Source: an uncultured Alphaproteobacteria bacterium (GTDB lineage: Bacteria > Pseudomonadota > Alphaproteobacteria > HIMB59 > GCA-002718135). From it: a stretch of 64,000 bases of DNA. The translations under genes were made by a program, and so were the position numbers. The notes under the pieces were generated by a model. The model was given only the letters and a program-made list of their open reading frames with translations. It was not told the DNA's origin and did no database searches. Below, one piece after another: positions 18,034 to 27,695 of this stretch; positions within the stretch are counted from its first letter, which is position 1, and every line of letters starts with the position of its first letter. Location: positions 1 through 64,000 of the forward strand of contig CACIQI010000004.1 of NCBI GenBank assembly GCA_902588745.1, read 5' to 3'.

Positions 18034-18859
18034 TAGTATTACTGAGAAGTCACCTGCAAAAATAAATTTATTTCTTAAAATTTTAAATCGAAGAGAAGAT
18101 AATTATCATAATATTAGAACAGGAATAACCAGTATTAATTTATGTGATGAAATAGAGGTAAAGCCAAGCAATCAATTCAATGTTGAATACAGGGGTGCAT
18201 TTGCTCCAGAAAATAATATATTTGATGATTGTATTATAAAAAAAATATTTAGTTTTTTGAATATTTCACCTCCCAACATTTCGTTTTCAATTACAAAAAA
18301 CTTTCCCTATCAAGCTGGATTGGGCTCGGCATCTTCAAATGCAGCAACAGTAATAAAGATTCTAGAAAATCTAGAAATTATTAATAAAAAAAATATTTTT
18401 GACTATACAGATTTAGGTTCTGATATTCCTTTCTTTCTTAATCAGCACGATAGTTTGGTAAGAGGAAGGGGAGACTTAATTTCAAATATTGTCTTCCCAA
18501 AATATTTTTTTTTAATAACAAAACCTAATTTTAATTGCTCCACAAAAAAAATGTACGACACATTCATTCCTTCTGATTTTGATTATAATGTCGAGGAAGA
18601 TATTGAAGAAATTAATGATAATGATAACGGGAATGATTTTGAAAAAGTAATTAAAAAACTCGAGCCTGATTTTAATTCTATTTATAATAAGATGGATAAT
18701 TTAGAAGATACTATTTTTACAAGACTAACAGGTAGTGGATCATGTATTTTTTCAGTTTTTGAAAATAAACTTAAAGCTGAAAATGCAAAAAATTCTTTTC
18801 TTAAAACTTATCCAAATTTATGGGTAGCAGTTGCTGAAAATAATAATATAAAATTATAA
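18026..18859 (+). CDS. ispE: 4-diphosphocytidyl-2-C-methyl-D-erythritol kinase
   Basis: A GHMP kinase that phosphorylates CDP-methylerythritol in the MEP isoprenoid pathway. The N-terminal KSPAKINLFLKIL is the IspE signature, FPYQAGLGSASSNAATVIK the ATP loop, and LTGSGSCIFSVF the C-terminal GHMP motif. Length 277 aa is normal. The 3' end overlaps the convergent RraA-like gene by 6 bp, which marks the junction between housekeeping genes and the catabolic island. Confidence 0.94.
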   Translation: MDNSITEKSPAKINLFLKILNRREDNYHNIRTGITSINLCDEIEVKPSNQFNVEYRGAFAPENNIFDDCIIKKIFSFLNISPPNISFSITKNFPYQAGLGSASSNAATVIKILENLEIINKKNIFDYTDLGSDIPFFLNQHDSLVRGRGDLISNIVFPKYFFLITKPNFNCSTKKMYDTFIPSDFDYNVEEDIEEINDNDNGNDFEKVIKKLEPDFNSIYNKMDNLEDTIFTRLTGSGSCIFSVFENKLKAENAKNSFLKTYPNLWVAVAENNNIKL

Positions 18860-19510
18860 AATTTTATGTTTCTCAAATACGGCAGTTAAACTATCACCTT
18901 TTTTTAGTTCATCTCTAACAGTATTTTCACTACTTACTTTTTCTAGAGCTTTTCTTATTACTTCATCAATAACTTTAGATGGTACAATAACAACACCATC
19001 ATTATCGCCAAATACCAAATCTCCACTTTCAACATAGACATTTGCTATTTCGCCTGGCACATCTGCCATCATCATTTTACCTCTAAATTTTGTATCAACA
19101 GGATTAGTGCCTTTTGCAAAAACTGGAAAACCAATTTCATTAATCATTTTTGTATCACGAACGCAACCATCTGTTAAACAACCTGCTGATTTTAGATAAG
19201 TTGCTCGAGTTGATAATAATTCTCCCCATGGAGCTATCTTTTCATTTCCATGACAACATAAAACAGCAATTTCATTTTCTTTTAAACTATCAATCAATGC
19301 TATTTCATGTTCGTAAACATTTGTATTTTCATCATCATGATAAATAGGCATATACAAACCAACTCTCGCAAGCCCACATATAATTACATCTGGTTTTATT
19401 GATTTGATACCAGGCGTTAATGTTTGTTTATGATAACCCAAACTATCTAATGTATCAGCTAATACAGCTGAATAAAGTTTCGTTTTATATTCTTCAAAAT
19501 TAAGAGCCAT
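18854..19510 (-). CDS. RraA-like / HMG-CHA aldolase family protein
   Basis: The RraA fold includes 4-hydroxy-4-methyl-2-oxoglutarate/oxaloacetate aldolases and RNase E regulators. Key features: APWGELLSTRATYLK (substrate/oxyanion loop), TDGCVRDTKMI with the Arg-Asp metal pair (usual form DGxxRD), and GDLVFGDNDGVVIVP near residue 165. With 218 aa and a catabolic neighbourhood, an aldolase or decarboxylase role is more likely than RNase E control. It is divergent from the Gfo/Idh gene, with 87 bp between that probably carry both promoters. Confidence 0.8.
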   Translation of the reverse strand: MALNFEEYKTKLYSAVLADTLDSLGYHKQTLTPGIKSIKPDVIICGLARVGLYMPIYHDDENTNVYEHEIALIDSLKENEIAVLCCHGNEKIAPWGELLSTRATYLKSAGCLTDGCVRDTKMINEIGFPVFAKGTNPVDTKFRGKMMMADVPGEIANVYVESGDLVFGDNDGVVIVPSKVIDEVIRKALEKVSSENTVRDELKKGDSLTAVFEKHKIL

Positions 19511-19597
19511 TTTTTTTGAATTTATTTATATTATCAATTTACTTATTCATATAACATCATACTATTATAAAGTGGTCAAGTTAGTTTTATATAAATA

Positions 19598-20602
19598 ATG
19601 ATTTATAATATTTTAATAATTGGAGCAGGTGGAATTGGTAAAAGACATATTAAAGGTTATTTGGGAACTAGCAGAGCTAAAATTTCTATTGTTGAACCAG
19701 ATGTTAATAAACAAAAAAACTTAAATAGTGAATTTGAAATTCAACATACATTTAATTCTCTTGATGACGTTAATCAAAAATTTGATCTAGCAATAATATG
19801 TTCACCAGCTAATTGGCATATGGAACATATGCAGTTTTGTATAAAAAATAATCTATCATTTATGGTAGAAAAACCTCTTTCTACAAAAATTGATGGTCTG
19901 GAAAACATTATAAAAGAGGTCAGAGAAAAAAAATTATTTGTTCGTGTAGGATATACAAGAAGAAATAGCTTAGTCTCCAGAGCCTTAAAAGATCAAATTA
20001 TGAATAATAAAATTGGGGACGTTAAATTAGCTTATATTAATTCTTCTCAAGAGTTTCCTAAATATAGGCCAGATTATCAAACTATTTATTATGCAAAAGA
20101 AGAAACCGGAGGCGGAGCCATTCTTGATGCTTCTACTCATATGATTGATCAATTAATTTGGATATTGGGTATTCCTGAAGAGGTAGGATGTATGTACGAC
20201 AGATTAGTATTAGAGGGAACAGAAACTGAGGATACTTGTCTTATTAATATAAAATTTTCTAATGGATGTTTAGCCAATATAACTGTTAATCAATTTCAGA
20301 AACCAAATATTAATACATATGAGTTTGTTGGCACTAAAGGTAATATAAAACTTGATCATTCTACTTTAATGTTTGCTGATGATGATAGTGGTGTTTGGAA
20401 AGATCAAAAAGATTATATGAAAGGTCAAGATCCAATGGAAGTACATCAAAATAATTTTCTTTTACAGGCAAACAGATTTTTAGATGGTTATGAAGGTAAG
20501 GATTGTGACTTAGCAACTTTAGAAGAAGCTTATTTAAATTTAAAAGTTGTATTGGCTGCTAAATCGTCTTGGAAAAATAAAAAAATAATTAAAATCAGTT
20601 AA
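19598..20602 (+). CDS. Gfo/Idh/MocA family NAD(P)-dependent oxidoreductase
   Basis: Oxidises or reduces sugars, inositols or sialic-acid-type compounds. The N-terminal Rossmann motif ILIIGAGGIGKRHIKG, the catalytic MVEKPLSTK near residue 90, and GGGAILDASTHMIDQLIW near residue 170 (catalytic Asp-x3-His) are all present in 334 aa. It is the first gene of a rightward series of six (to 25268) with gaps of 15 bp or less. Substrate not readable from sequence. Confidence 0.88.
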   Translation: MIYNILIIGAGGIGKRHIKGYLGTSRAKISIVEPDVNKQKNLNSEFEIQHTFNSLDDVNQKFDLAIICSPANWHMEHMQFCIKNNLSFMVEKPLSTKIDGLENIIKEVREKKLFVRVGYTRRNSLVSRALKDQIMNNKIGDVKLAYINSSQEFPKYRPDYQTIYYAKEETGGGAILDASTHMIDQLIWILGIPEEVGCMYDRLVLEGTETEDTCLINIKFSNGCLANITVNQFQKPNINTYEFVGTKGNIKLDHSTLMFADDDSGVWKDQKDYMKGQDPMEVHQNNFLLQANRFLDGYEGKDCDLATLEEAYLNLKVVLAAKSSWKNKKIIKIS

Positions 20603-20603
20603 T

Positions 20604-21383
20604 ATGATTAGTTTGAAAAATAAAAATATTTTTATTGCTGGAGGTAGTGGATATCTTGGTTCAGTTTTATGTGAAGAAATATTGAAACTAGACGGAAATT
20701 TATTTTTAGCTGACCAAGACATCAAAAGATCTGAATTAGTAATAAAAAAATTACAAAAAAAATATCCCAAGAGTAAAATTATATTTTCTCACTTAGATAT
20801 GATTGATCCTAAATCTATTTCTAAAAATATTAAATTAGCTTATCAAAAATTTAAATACATAGATGGATTAGTTAATGCAACATTTGGATCAACTTCAGAT
20901 AAACTATCAGAATTAACTGCAGAAAAATTTAATAAAGCTAATCAAATTAATTTAACAGGTTCTTTTTTACTTATGAGAGGTGTTGCAAATAAAATGAAAA
21001 AAGGTGGAAGTATCGTAATGTTTGCTTCAATGTATGGATTAGTATCGCCAAAAATGGAAATGTATCCAAAAAATATTAATCCTAATCCTGTAGAATATGG
21101 TGCTGGAAAAGCTGGTCTAAACCAAATGGTAAAATATTTTTCCTCGTATTATGGTAAAAATAATATTCGTATTAATGCAATTGTACCTGGGCCTTTTCCA
21201 AACATAACTAAGGCTGCAAATAATAATAAAAAATTTTTGAGTAATTTAAAAAATTCTACAATGTTAAAACGTTTCGGTAAACCTATCGAAACCGCAAAAC
21301 CAACAATTTTTCTTTTATCTGATGCATCAAGTTATATGACGGGTCATTCACTTATAGTTGATGGTGGTTGGACAGCGTGGTAA
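20604..21383 (+). CDS. Short-chain dehydrogenase/reductase
   Basis: A 259-aa classical SDR. Cofactor loop IFIAGGSGYLGSVLCEE, Ser in IVMFASMYG near residue 137, and the YxxxK catalytic pair in VEYGAGKAGLNQM near residue 165. The C-terminal SSYMTGHSLIVDGGWTAW is standard. It starts 1 bp after the Gfo/Idh stop. Probably oxidises a sugar or hydroxy-acid alcohol of the pathway; the exact step is unknown. Confidence 0.88.
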   Translation: MISLKNKNIFIAGGSGYLGSVLCEEILKLDGNLFLADQDIKRSELVIKKLQKKYPKSKIIFSHLDMIDPKSISKNIKLAYQKFKYIDGLVNATFGSTSDKLSELTAEKFNKANQINLTGSFLLMRGVANKMKKGGSIVMFASMYGLVSPKMEMYPKNINPNPVEYGAGKAGLNQMVKYFSSYYGKNNIRINAIVPGPFPNITKAANNNKKFLSNLKNSTMLKRFGKPIETAKPTIFLLSDASSYMTGHSLIVDGGWTAW

Positions 21384-21396
21384 GTGATATTAATTA

Positions 21397-22356
21397 ATGA
21401 CTCAGTTTCCCATAGAAAATAAAAAAATCAAATTAGCAATGCTAGGAATGACGGAAGGAAATGGACATCCTTACTCATGGAGCATAATTATTAACGGTCG
21501 ATATAACGCTGAAGCATTAGCACAATGTCCTTATGCAGCAATTATTGATTATATTTCAAAGCAACCAAAAAATACCCTAGGTATAAAAGATGTAGAAGTT
21601 TCACATGTATGGACAGATAATCCTGAGGATGCAAAACTTGTCGCTAAAGTTGCAGAAATTGAAAATATTGTTGAAGATCCAAAAGATGTGATTGGACAAG
21701 TCGATGCAGTTTTAGTTGCAACTGATATTGGTTCAGAGCATGTTGAGAGGTGTAAATCATTCGTTGAGGCAAATGTACCAATCTTTGTTGATAAACCATT
21801 ATGCGATAATTTTACTGATCTAAAAATTTTTCAACAGTGGATTGATGAAGGAAAGCCGATAATTAGTTCTTCTGCAATGCGATATTGTAAAGAGTACGAG
21901 CCATACCATCAATCAACTTACGAACTAGGTGATTTAAGATACATTAATGTCACTATGGCAAAAAGTTGGGAAAAATATGGGATACACGCTTTAGAAACAT
22001 TATATCCAATTGTTGGTCCAGGCTTTACCTCAATACAAAATCTAGGAGATAAAGATAGAAATATTGTTCATTTACATCATTCAAAAGGTATTGATATCAA
22101 TATTGCTAATGTCTTTGATATGATTGGAGGTTTTGGTCTTGTTTCTTTAGTTGGAACTAAAAGTGGAATACAAATAAAATCAAATGATACTTTTTATGCA
22201 TTTAAAAAACAATTAGAGTCATATGTTCATTATTTACGAACAGGTGTAAAACCAGTTGCATGGGAGGAAACCAAAGAATTAATGCAACTTGTTGCTGCTG
22301 GTATAAAGAGTAGAGAAGAGGGTGGAATTAAAATTAATTTAAGTGAGGTTAGTTAG
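21397..22356 (+). CDS. Gfo/Idh/MocA-like oxidoreductase, divergent
   Basis: A 319-aa protein. It keeps the IFVDKPLCDNF catalytic Lys-Pro region (about residue 128) but the N-terminal cofactor segment reads LAMLGMTEGNGHPYSW, without the usual GxGxxG. The C-terminal half (GIHALETLYPIVGPGFTS) aligns with the substrate domain. I see no canonical Asp-x3-His. It may act on a different cofactor or substrate from the first Gfo/Idh gene. It sits 13 bp after one SDR gene and immediately before another. Confidence 0.75.
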   Translation: MTQFPIENKKIKLAMLGMTEGNGHPYSWSIIINGRYNAEALAQCPYAAIIDYISKQPKNTLGIKDVEVSHVWTDNPEDAKLVAKVAEIENIVEDPKDVIGQVDAVLVATDIGSEHVERCKSFVEANVPIFVDKPLCDNFTDLKIFQQWIDEGKPIISSSAMRYCKEYEPYHQSTYELGDLRYINVTMAKSWEKYGIHALETLYPIVGPGFTSIQNLGDKDRNIVHLHHSKGIDINIANVFDMIGGFGLVSLVGTKSGIQIKSNDTFYAFKKQLESYVHYLRTGVKPVAWEETKELMQLVAAGIKSREEGGIKINLSEVS

Positions 22357-23148
22357 ATGAATGTTTTAGAAAGTTTTTCTTTAAAAGGTAAAGTTGCACT
22401 TGTTACTGGAGGTGCTGGACTTTACGGGAGACAAATAGTGGAAGCATTAGCTGAAGCTGGAGCAGATACATATATAGCTTCACGAAATTTTGAAAGTTTA
22501 CAACAAGTAGCAGAAGAAGAAACAAAACGAGGCTATAAAGTTACTGCATTACAATTAGATTTATCTCAGGATGACTCAATCGAAAAATTATACAATGACA
22601 TTATTGAGAAAAGTGGAAAATGTGATGTCTTGATAAATAATGCAGTTTCCAGAGAGCATGGCAGTCTAGGTTGGGACAATAGTCTAGATGACTTTGATAA
22701 AAGTTTAAGAATAAATGCATCAGCATTATTTAAAATTACAAATATGTTTGCTGAAGGAATGAAAAAAAATAAATCTGGATCTATTATAAATATTGGATCA
22801 ATGATGGGTACTGTTGGTGTAGAAAATGGTAATTATGAAGGTACAGACTTCACACCTGCTACTTCTCCATTATATTTTTATGAAAAGGGAGGCATGCACA
22901 ATTTTACAAGATGGGCAGCAAGTATGTTAGGTCCTTTTAATATTCGAGTAAATTGTTTAGCTCCAGGAGGATTTAAAGTTCCTTCTCATCCAGACAGATT
23001 TGTTGAAAATTATAGTAAAAGAACCCAGCTAGGACGAATGGCTAATAGTACTGATTTAAAAGGCCCAATAATTTTTTTAGCATCAGACTCATCAGCTTAT
23101 TTGACTGGAACAATTATTGCTGTTGATGGTGGATATACTGCAAAATAA
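22357..23148 (+). CDS. Short-chain dehydrogenase/reductase
   Basis: A 263-aa classical SDR, similar in build to gluconate 5-dehydrogenase-like enzymes. VALVTGGAGLYGRQIVEAL is the cofactor loop, VLINNAVSREHG the NNA motif, INIGSMMG holds the Ser, and YFYEKGGMHN the YxxxK pair. The start codon directly follows the preceding stop. An insert before the active Tyr (GVENGNYEGTDFTPATS) is typical of sugar-acid SDRs. Substrate unknown. Confidence 0.88.
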   Translation: MNVLESFSLKGKVALVTGGAGLYGRQIVEALAEAGADTYIASRNFESLQQVAEEETKRGYKVTALQLDLSQDDSIEKLYNDIIEKSGKCDVLINNAVSREHGSLGWDNSLDDFDKSLRINASALFKITNMFAEGMKKNKSGSIINIGSMMGTVGVENGNYEGTDFTPATSPLYFYEKGGMHNFTRWAASMLGPFNIRVNCLAPGGFKVPSHPDRFVENYSKRTQLGRMANSTDLKGPIIFLASDSSAYLTGTIIAVDGGYTAK

Positions 23149-23163
23149 CAAAGGATAAAGAAT

Positions 23164-23988
23164 ATGACTAAATATGATGAAACAACAACAAATAATGGAA
23201 AAAAACCATTTAACACCTTTCGAAAGAGCAGAGTAAAAAGAACGACTAGTGCAGGGAAAGTTGCAACAATATTAAAATGCAACACAGTTGATATTAAAGT
23301 AGCAGAAATTTTTGCCTTAGCACAACCAGATGCCATCTGGCTTTGTATGGAACATGGATCACTTGATTACAATCAAGCTGAAAATCAGAGTAATGCTGCT
23401 AAGATATATGATGTTGACTCTCTTCTTCGTGTTAATAGAGGTAGCTACAGTAATTATATTAGAGGTTTAGAAGTTGATTGTACGGGATTAATCATACCTC
23501 AAATAAAAAGTTTAGCAGATGCGAAAGAGATTGAGGAGTTTACAAAATTTCCTCCTATTGGCAAAAGAGGAGTTGATGGTGGTAACAATGATGGAAAATA
23601 TACAAAGCTTGATATGGCAGAGTATATTAAACAAGCTAATCAAGAAAGATTAGTAATCTATCAGATTGAAACACCTGAAGTAATTAATGATGTCGAAGCC
23701 ATTGCTGAAATGGAAGGTGTAGATGCACTATTTTTTGGGCCTGGAGATTATTCTCTTTCACTAGGTGTTCCAGGTCAAATGGATCATCCTGATGTTGTAA
23801 GTGCAAGAAAAAGAGTTGCAGAAGTAGCAAGAAAAAATAATAAAATTGCAGCTACTCCAGGTGGACCCGGAGTTGCAAAAAATTATATTGATATGGGATA
23901 CAATCTTCTAAATATTGGTGCTGATGTAATTGCATTATCTGATTATGCAGAGAATTTAGTTAGTCAGTTTGAAGAAATTAATTCTTAA
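23164..23988 (+). CDS. HpcH/HpaI family class II aldolase
   Basis: A metal-dependent pyruvate aldolase fold. IWLCMEHGSLDYNQ matches the W-x3-EHG motif, QIETPEVINDVEAIA carries the metal-binding Glu, and LFFGPGDYSLSLGVPGQ the metal-binding Asp. These enzymes cleave 2-keto-3-deoxy sugar acids or related hydroxy-keto acids to pyruvate and an aldehyde. With SDR and Gfo/Idh dehydrogenases upstream, a dehydrogenation-then-aldol-cleavage route is a fair inference. The N-terminal ~30 residues are basic and extended. The stop overlaps the next start by 1 bp. Confidence 0.87.
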   Translation: MTKYDETTTNNGKKPFNTFRKSRVKRTTSAGKVATILKCNTVDIKVAEIFALAQPDAIWLCMEHGSLDYNQAENQSNAAKIYDVDSLLRVNRGSYSNYIRGLEVDCTGLIIPQIKSLADAKEIEEFTKFPPIGKRGVDGGNNDGKYTKLDMAEYIKQANQERLVIYQIETPEVINDVEAIAEMEGVDALFFGPGDYSLSLGVPGQMDHPDVVSARKRVAEVARKNNKIAATPGGPGVAKNYIDMGYNLLNIGADVIALSDYAENLVSQFEEINS

Positions 23989-25268
23989 TGGATTTAAGTG
24001 AAATTCAAAATACTATTTTAGATAGGCGAACCAAAGGTATTCCAGGTTCAAGTGAACCATTTCCACTAAAAGAATTAAAAAATAAAAAATGGAATATTTT
24101 GAAGGAAGATATGCCTATGCCATTAATGGTATTAAAACAAAAAAATTATCTTCATAATTTAAAAACTTTTTCTAATTATTTAGAAAAACACAATCTAGAT
24201 ATTGCTCCTCATGGTAAAACTACCATGGCCCCTCAGATTTTTTCTGAGCAGATAAAACATGGAGCATGGGGCATTACAGCTGGTGCTATTAATCAAATTC
24301 AAGTTATGTTTGATTTTGGTATAAAAAAAGTTTTACTTGCTAATCAACTTTTAGGTAAATCACATTTAGAAACAATAGCATCATATATTAATCAAAATAA
24401 AAATTTTTCTTTCTATTGTTTTGTTGATTCAATTGAGCAGTTCTCAAATATAAAAAAAAATCTTGGTGATCAAAATTTAACCAATCCAATAAATTTATTG
24501 CCCGAAGTAGGTGCTGAAAATGGACGGACAGGTATACGCAAAAAAGAAGATTTTTTAAAACTTGTTAATATAATTGGAGAGGATTCATCAAAGAATTTTA
24601 CTTTCGCAGGTATTTCTTCATACGAGGGTATAGCAGCTGTAGCAATGAAAGGATCAGATGCTGTGCATGATTTTTGTTCAAAGATTGAAGATATTATTAA
24701 TGATATTCCTTCAAATTATTACTCTCATCTAAATGAATTATTAATTACTGCTGGTGGATCAACTCATTTTGATATTGTGGGGGAAAGATTTTCAAAAATT
24801 AAACTCAGTGTTCCAATCAAAGTACTATTACGAAGCGGATGTTATATTACACATGATCACGGACCTTATTTGGATGCACTTGAGACAGCGAAAAGTGATT
24901 CCAATAGACAATGGGATCAATCTCTGCAACCAGCTCTTGAAATTTGGTCCTATGTACAATCCATTCCTGAAAATAATCTTGCTTTTCTAACTATGGGAAA
25001 ACGAGATGCTCCATATGATTCAGGTTTACCAAAACCAATAAAAAGATTTAGACCTGGTGAAGGTTTCTTAGATATTGGTGAAGCAGAAATATTTAGCACC
25101 AATGATCAGCATGCCTTTGTTAAACTTGCTGATAATCATCAATGGCAGGTAGGGGATATGATTTGTTCTGGTATTTCCCATCCATGCACAGCATTTGATA
25201 AATGGAAGTTTATTCCAGTTGTTGATGATGACTATAATGTTCTTGATGGAATATTAACTTATTTTTAA
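23988..25268 (+). CDS. D-serine dehydratase / D-threonine aldolase-like PLP enzyme
   Basis: A fold-type III (alanine-racemase-like) PLP enzyme of 426 aa. PLP lysine in IAPHGKTTMAPQ near residue 77. The C-terminal metal site SHPCTAFDKW has the His-x-Cys pair typical of DSD1-type D-serine or D-3-hydroxyaspartate dehydratases and D-threonine aldolases. It likely eliminates or cleaves a D-beta-hydroxy amino acid. Its stop abuts the stop of a convergent RidA gene; RidA proteins hydrolyse the enamine/imine products of such dehydratases, which supports a shared job. Confidence 0.85.
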   Translation: MDLSEIQNTILDRRTKGIPGSSEPFPLKELKNKKWNILKEDMPMPLMVLKQKNYLHNLKTFSNYLEKHNLDIAPHGKTTMAPQIFSEQIKHGAWGITAGAINQIQVMFDFGIKKVLLANQLLGKSHLETIASYINQNKNFSFYCFVDSIEQFSNIKKNLGDQNLTNPINLLPEVGAENGRTGIRKKEDFLKLVNIIGEDSSKNFTFAGISSYEGIAAVAMKGSDAVHDFCSKIEDIINDIPSNYYSHLNELLITAGGSTHFDIVGERFSKIKLSVPIKVLLRSGCYITHDHGPYLDALETAKSDSNRQWDQSLQPALEIWSYVQSIPENNLAFLTMGKRDAPYDSGLPKPIKRFRPGEGFLDIGEAEIFSTNDQHAFVKLADNHQWQVGDMICSGISHPCTAFDKWKFIPVVDDDYNVLDGILTYF

Positions 25269-25658
25269 TTATCCTTCTTGTCTAGTATTTGGTGCATAAG
25301 CAACACAATCAAGCTCAAACTTTAAGAAAGTAGGCAATACTTTTACAATTGTACTTCTTGTTGGTAGTGGATCTGTAAAATATTCAGGATAAATTTTATT
25401 ATATTCTTTTAAATCTTTTTGATCAGCTACATAGCCCTTAACATTAATAACATGATCCAAGGTCAGACCTGCTTCTTTTAAAATCACTTCTAAATTTTCA
25501 ATTGAACGTCTCATTTCTTCTTCAAATGTACCTTCAATGACTGACCCATTTTCTCGATCAACGGAAGCTTGCCCTGAAACATATACAAAATCACCTGCTT
25601 TAATTGCGGGGCTAAAAGGTAAAACTGATTTTGCACCAGTGGTTATTATTTTAATCAT
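25269..25658 (-). CDS. RidA/YjgF family enamine-imine deaminase
   Basis: A 129-aa protein with the family core FVYVSGQASVDRENGSV, the mid segment VINVKGYVADQKDLKEYN, and the C-terminal PTRSTIVKVLPTFLKFELDCVAY holding the conserved Arg that binds the carboxylate. It hydrolyses reactive 2-aminoacrylate-like intermediates. A strong ribosome binding site (AAGGAGAG) precedes the start. The gene lies tail-to-tail with the D-serine dehydratase-like gene and 23 bp downstream of an SDR on its own strand. Confidence 0.9.
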   Translation of the reverse strand: MIKIITTGAKSVLPFSPAIKAGDFVYVSGQASVDRENGSVIEGTFEEEMRRSIENLEVILKEAGLTLDHVINVKGYVADQKDLKEYNKIYPEYFTDPLPTRSTIVKVLPTFLKFELDCVAYAPNTRQEG

Positions 25659-25681
25659 ATTCTCTCCTTTTTTAAATTTTT

Positions 25682-26446
25682 TTATAAAAGTGACTCATCC
25701 CAATTTAGTTGATTAGCTAAAATTCCACCATCGACGTATAACATTTGTCCTGTAATATATTTTGCTTCTTCAGATGCTAAAAATACAGCTGCTCCACCGA
25801 TATCTGATGGCTCCCCAATTCTGCCAAGTGGAATTTGTGAACTGATTACTTTTTTATTATTTCCTTTATTTAGGCCTGCACTAGTCAGTGGTGTTTCGAG
25901 TATACCTGGACCAATACCATTAACACGTATGTTCTTTGATGCTAAACTTACAGCCATTGATTTAATCATCATTAGTACAGCTCCTTTGGAAGTATCATAC
26001 ATGACGCTGTTTTTTTCAGCTGCTAAGGAGTTAGAGGAACCAATACAAATAATACTACTATTATTTTGATCGTTTGAAATTTGTTTTACAAATTCTTGAG
26101 ATGTAAACATATAACCTCTAACGTTCAGATTAAATGTTTTATCAAATTTTTCTTTATTAATATTTTCAAAATCAGTATCTTGAAAAGTACCAGCATTATT
26201 TATTAGAGTATCTATTTTTCCAAGTTTAACTTTTGCTTCTTGAATTAGTTTTTTATTTCCATCAATTGTTGATAGATCTGATTGTACAAAATAACACTCA
26301 GTCAATTTTTTGAGTTTATCTAAAGCGCCATTATCCTTTTCATGAGAATTAATGACAATTTTTGCTCCTTTTTTAGCAAATGCCTTTGCAATTCCAAATC
26401 CTATACCATGTGTAGATCCAGTAATACATACACATTGGTCTTTCAT
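25682..26446 (-). CDS. Short-chain dehydrogenase/reductase (FabG-like)
   Basis: A 254-aa classical SDR with full motif set: VCITGSTHGIGFGIAKAF (TGxxxGIG), LINNAGTF (NNAG), IICIGSSNS (Ser) and VMYDTSKGAVLMM (YxxxK). It ends in YITGQMLYVDGG. Third SDR in this stretch. It is divergent from the NagA-like gene; the 70-bp gap probably carries both promoters. Substrate unknown, likely a sugar or hydroxy acid. Confidence 0.88.
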   Translation of the reverse strand: MKDQCVCITGSTHGIGFGIAKAFAKKGAKIVINSHEKDNGALDKLKKLTECYFVQSDLSTIDGNKKLIQEAKVKLGKIDTLINNAGTFQDTDFENINKEKFDKTFNLNVRGYMFTSQEFVKQISNDQNNSSIICIGSSNSLAAEKNSVMYDTSKGAVLMMIKSMAVSLASKNIRVNGIGPGILETPLTSAGLNKGNNKKVISSQIPLGRIGEPSDIGGAAVFLASEEAKYITGQMLYVDGGILANQLNWDESLL

Positions 26447-26516
26447 CTTATTTCCCCTAGTTCTTGTTTTTTCACTATAGTTGTTTTAGGTTTTACCTTA
26501 ATATTAAATTAAATAT

Positions 26517-27695
26517 ATGCAACACAAACAAAGATTTACAAATGTTACTTTGGTAACTCCATATGGAGAAGAAGATAAAGATCTTCTAATTGATGGCGAT
26601 AAAATTGTTGATATTTTAAATCCGAATGAAAATATTTCTGATGAATGGAAAATAATTGATGGTCAGAATAACTTTATCTTTCCTGGAATGATTGATGTTC
26701 TTCAACATGGTTTTTTAAATTATTTGTATGGTCATGCTGAAGAAAATTGTACTGTTGATAATTCTAAAATACTACCATCAGTCGGAGTGACAGGTTTTTT
26801 ACCGTCAACACCATGCCTACCACCTGAAAAAACTAAAACTTTATTAAATGCACTATCAAATGACATTGATAAAGCTAAAGAGGGAGCCCGTGTTTTAGGA
26901 ATTCATTCAGAAGGACCTTGTTTTGCATTACCTGGGGCTCATGATCCTAAAAATCTTCGAAATCCTTCTGTATCTTTAGCAGAAGAATTATTAGATGCAT
27001 GCCAGGGTAAATTAAAAGCTCTGACATTAGCGCCAGAAATGAATGGTTCAGAAGAATTTATAAAGAGACTTAAAAAAGAAAATATTTCAATTCATTTGGG
27101 TCACAGTGGAGCCAATCCAATTGATGTTCCTAAATTTGCAGATTGGGGGGTTGATGCTGTAACACATATGTATGATGCACTTCCAACTTATCCACCAGAT
27201 GACACAGGTGTTCATGTATTATCTCTAACTGATGCTTTAATTGCTGAAACACGAATTGCTCTTGGAGTTATTTGTGACGGTATTCATGTTCACCCTCAAT
27301 TAGTTGAACTACTATCTCACTTACCAACTGATAGAGTATTCTTAGAAACGGACTCTGTTAAGGGAGCCGGCTCTCCAGTTCCTGTTAAGTTTGAATTTTT
27401 TCCTGGAAGATGGTGTACAGTAGAAAAAGGGAAAGCTTCTACTTATAATGGTTTATTAGCTGGGTCATCATTAACTTCTATTGAAGCATTGCAAAATTAT
27501 TATAAGTTTTCAAAAAAAACTTTATCCCAAGTTGCTATTGCTGCAAGTTTAGTACCAGCAAGAGTAATAGGTTTAGAAAATATTATGGGAAGTATTGAAA
27601 AAAATAAATTAGCTGATTTTATTCTTTTACAAAAAGATAATTTGGAGATTAGTGAAACCTATATTGCTGGAAAATCTGTATATAAAAGTGAATAA
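26517..27695 (+). CDS. N-acetylglucosamine-6-phosphate deacetylase-like amidohydrolase
   Basis: A 392-aa amidohydrolase-superfamily member built like NagA. GIHSEGPCFALPGAHD holds the metal-binding Glu, ISIHLGHSGANPIDV and VTHMYDALP the metal/substrate His residues, VICDGIHVHP the phosphate-side His, and FLETDSVKGAG the catalytic Asp. The N-terminal beta-sandwich (FPGMIDVLQHGF) lacks the HxH form of some relatives, as in E. coli NagA. It probably deacetylates an N-acetylamino sugar (phosphate), consistent with nanE/nanK/nanA further along. Its stop overlaps the next gene's GTG start by 8 bp. Confidence 0.82.
   Translation: MQHKQRFTNVTLVTPYGEEDKDLLIDGDKIVDILNPNENISDEWKIIDGQNNFIFPGMIDVLQHGFLNYLYGHAEENCTVDNSKILPSVGVTGFLPSTPCLPPEKTKTLLNALSNDIDKAKEGARVLGIHSEGPCFALPGAHDPKNLRNPSVSLAEELLDACQGKLKALTLAPEMNGSEEFIKRLKKENISIHLGHSGANPIDVPKFADWGVDAVTHMYDALPTYPPDDTGVHVLSLTDALIAETRIALGVICDGIHVHPQLVELLSHLPTDRVFLETDSVKGAGSPVPVKFEFFPGRWCTVEKGKASTYNGLLAGSSLTSIEALQNYYKFSKKTLSQVAIAASLVPARVIGLENIMGSIEKNKLADFILLQKDNLEISETYIAGKSVYKSE

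Noticed and set aside
18854-19510. RraA-like gene as the RNase E inhibitor RraA
   Set aside because: The fold is shared with aldolases, and the catabolic context makes the aldolase branch more likely; no rraA symbol assigned.
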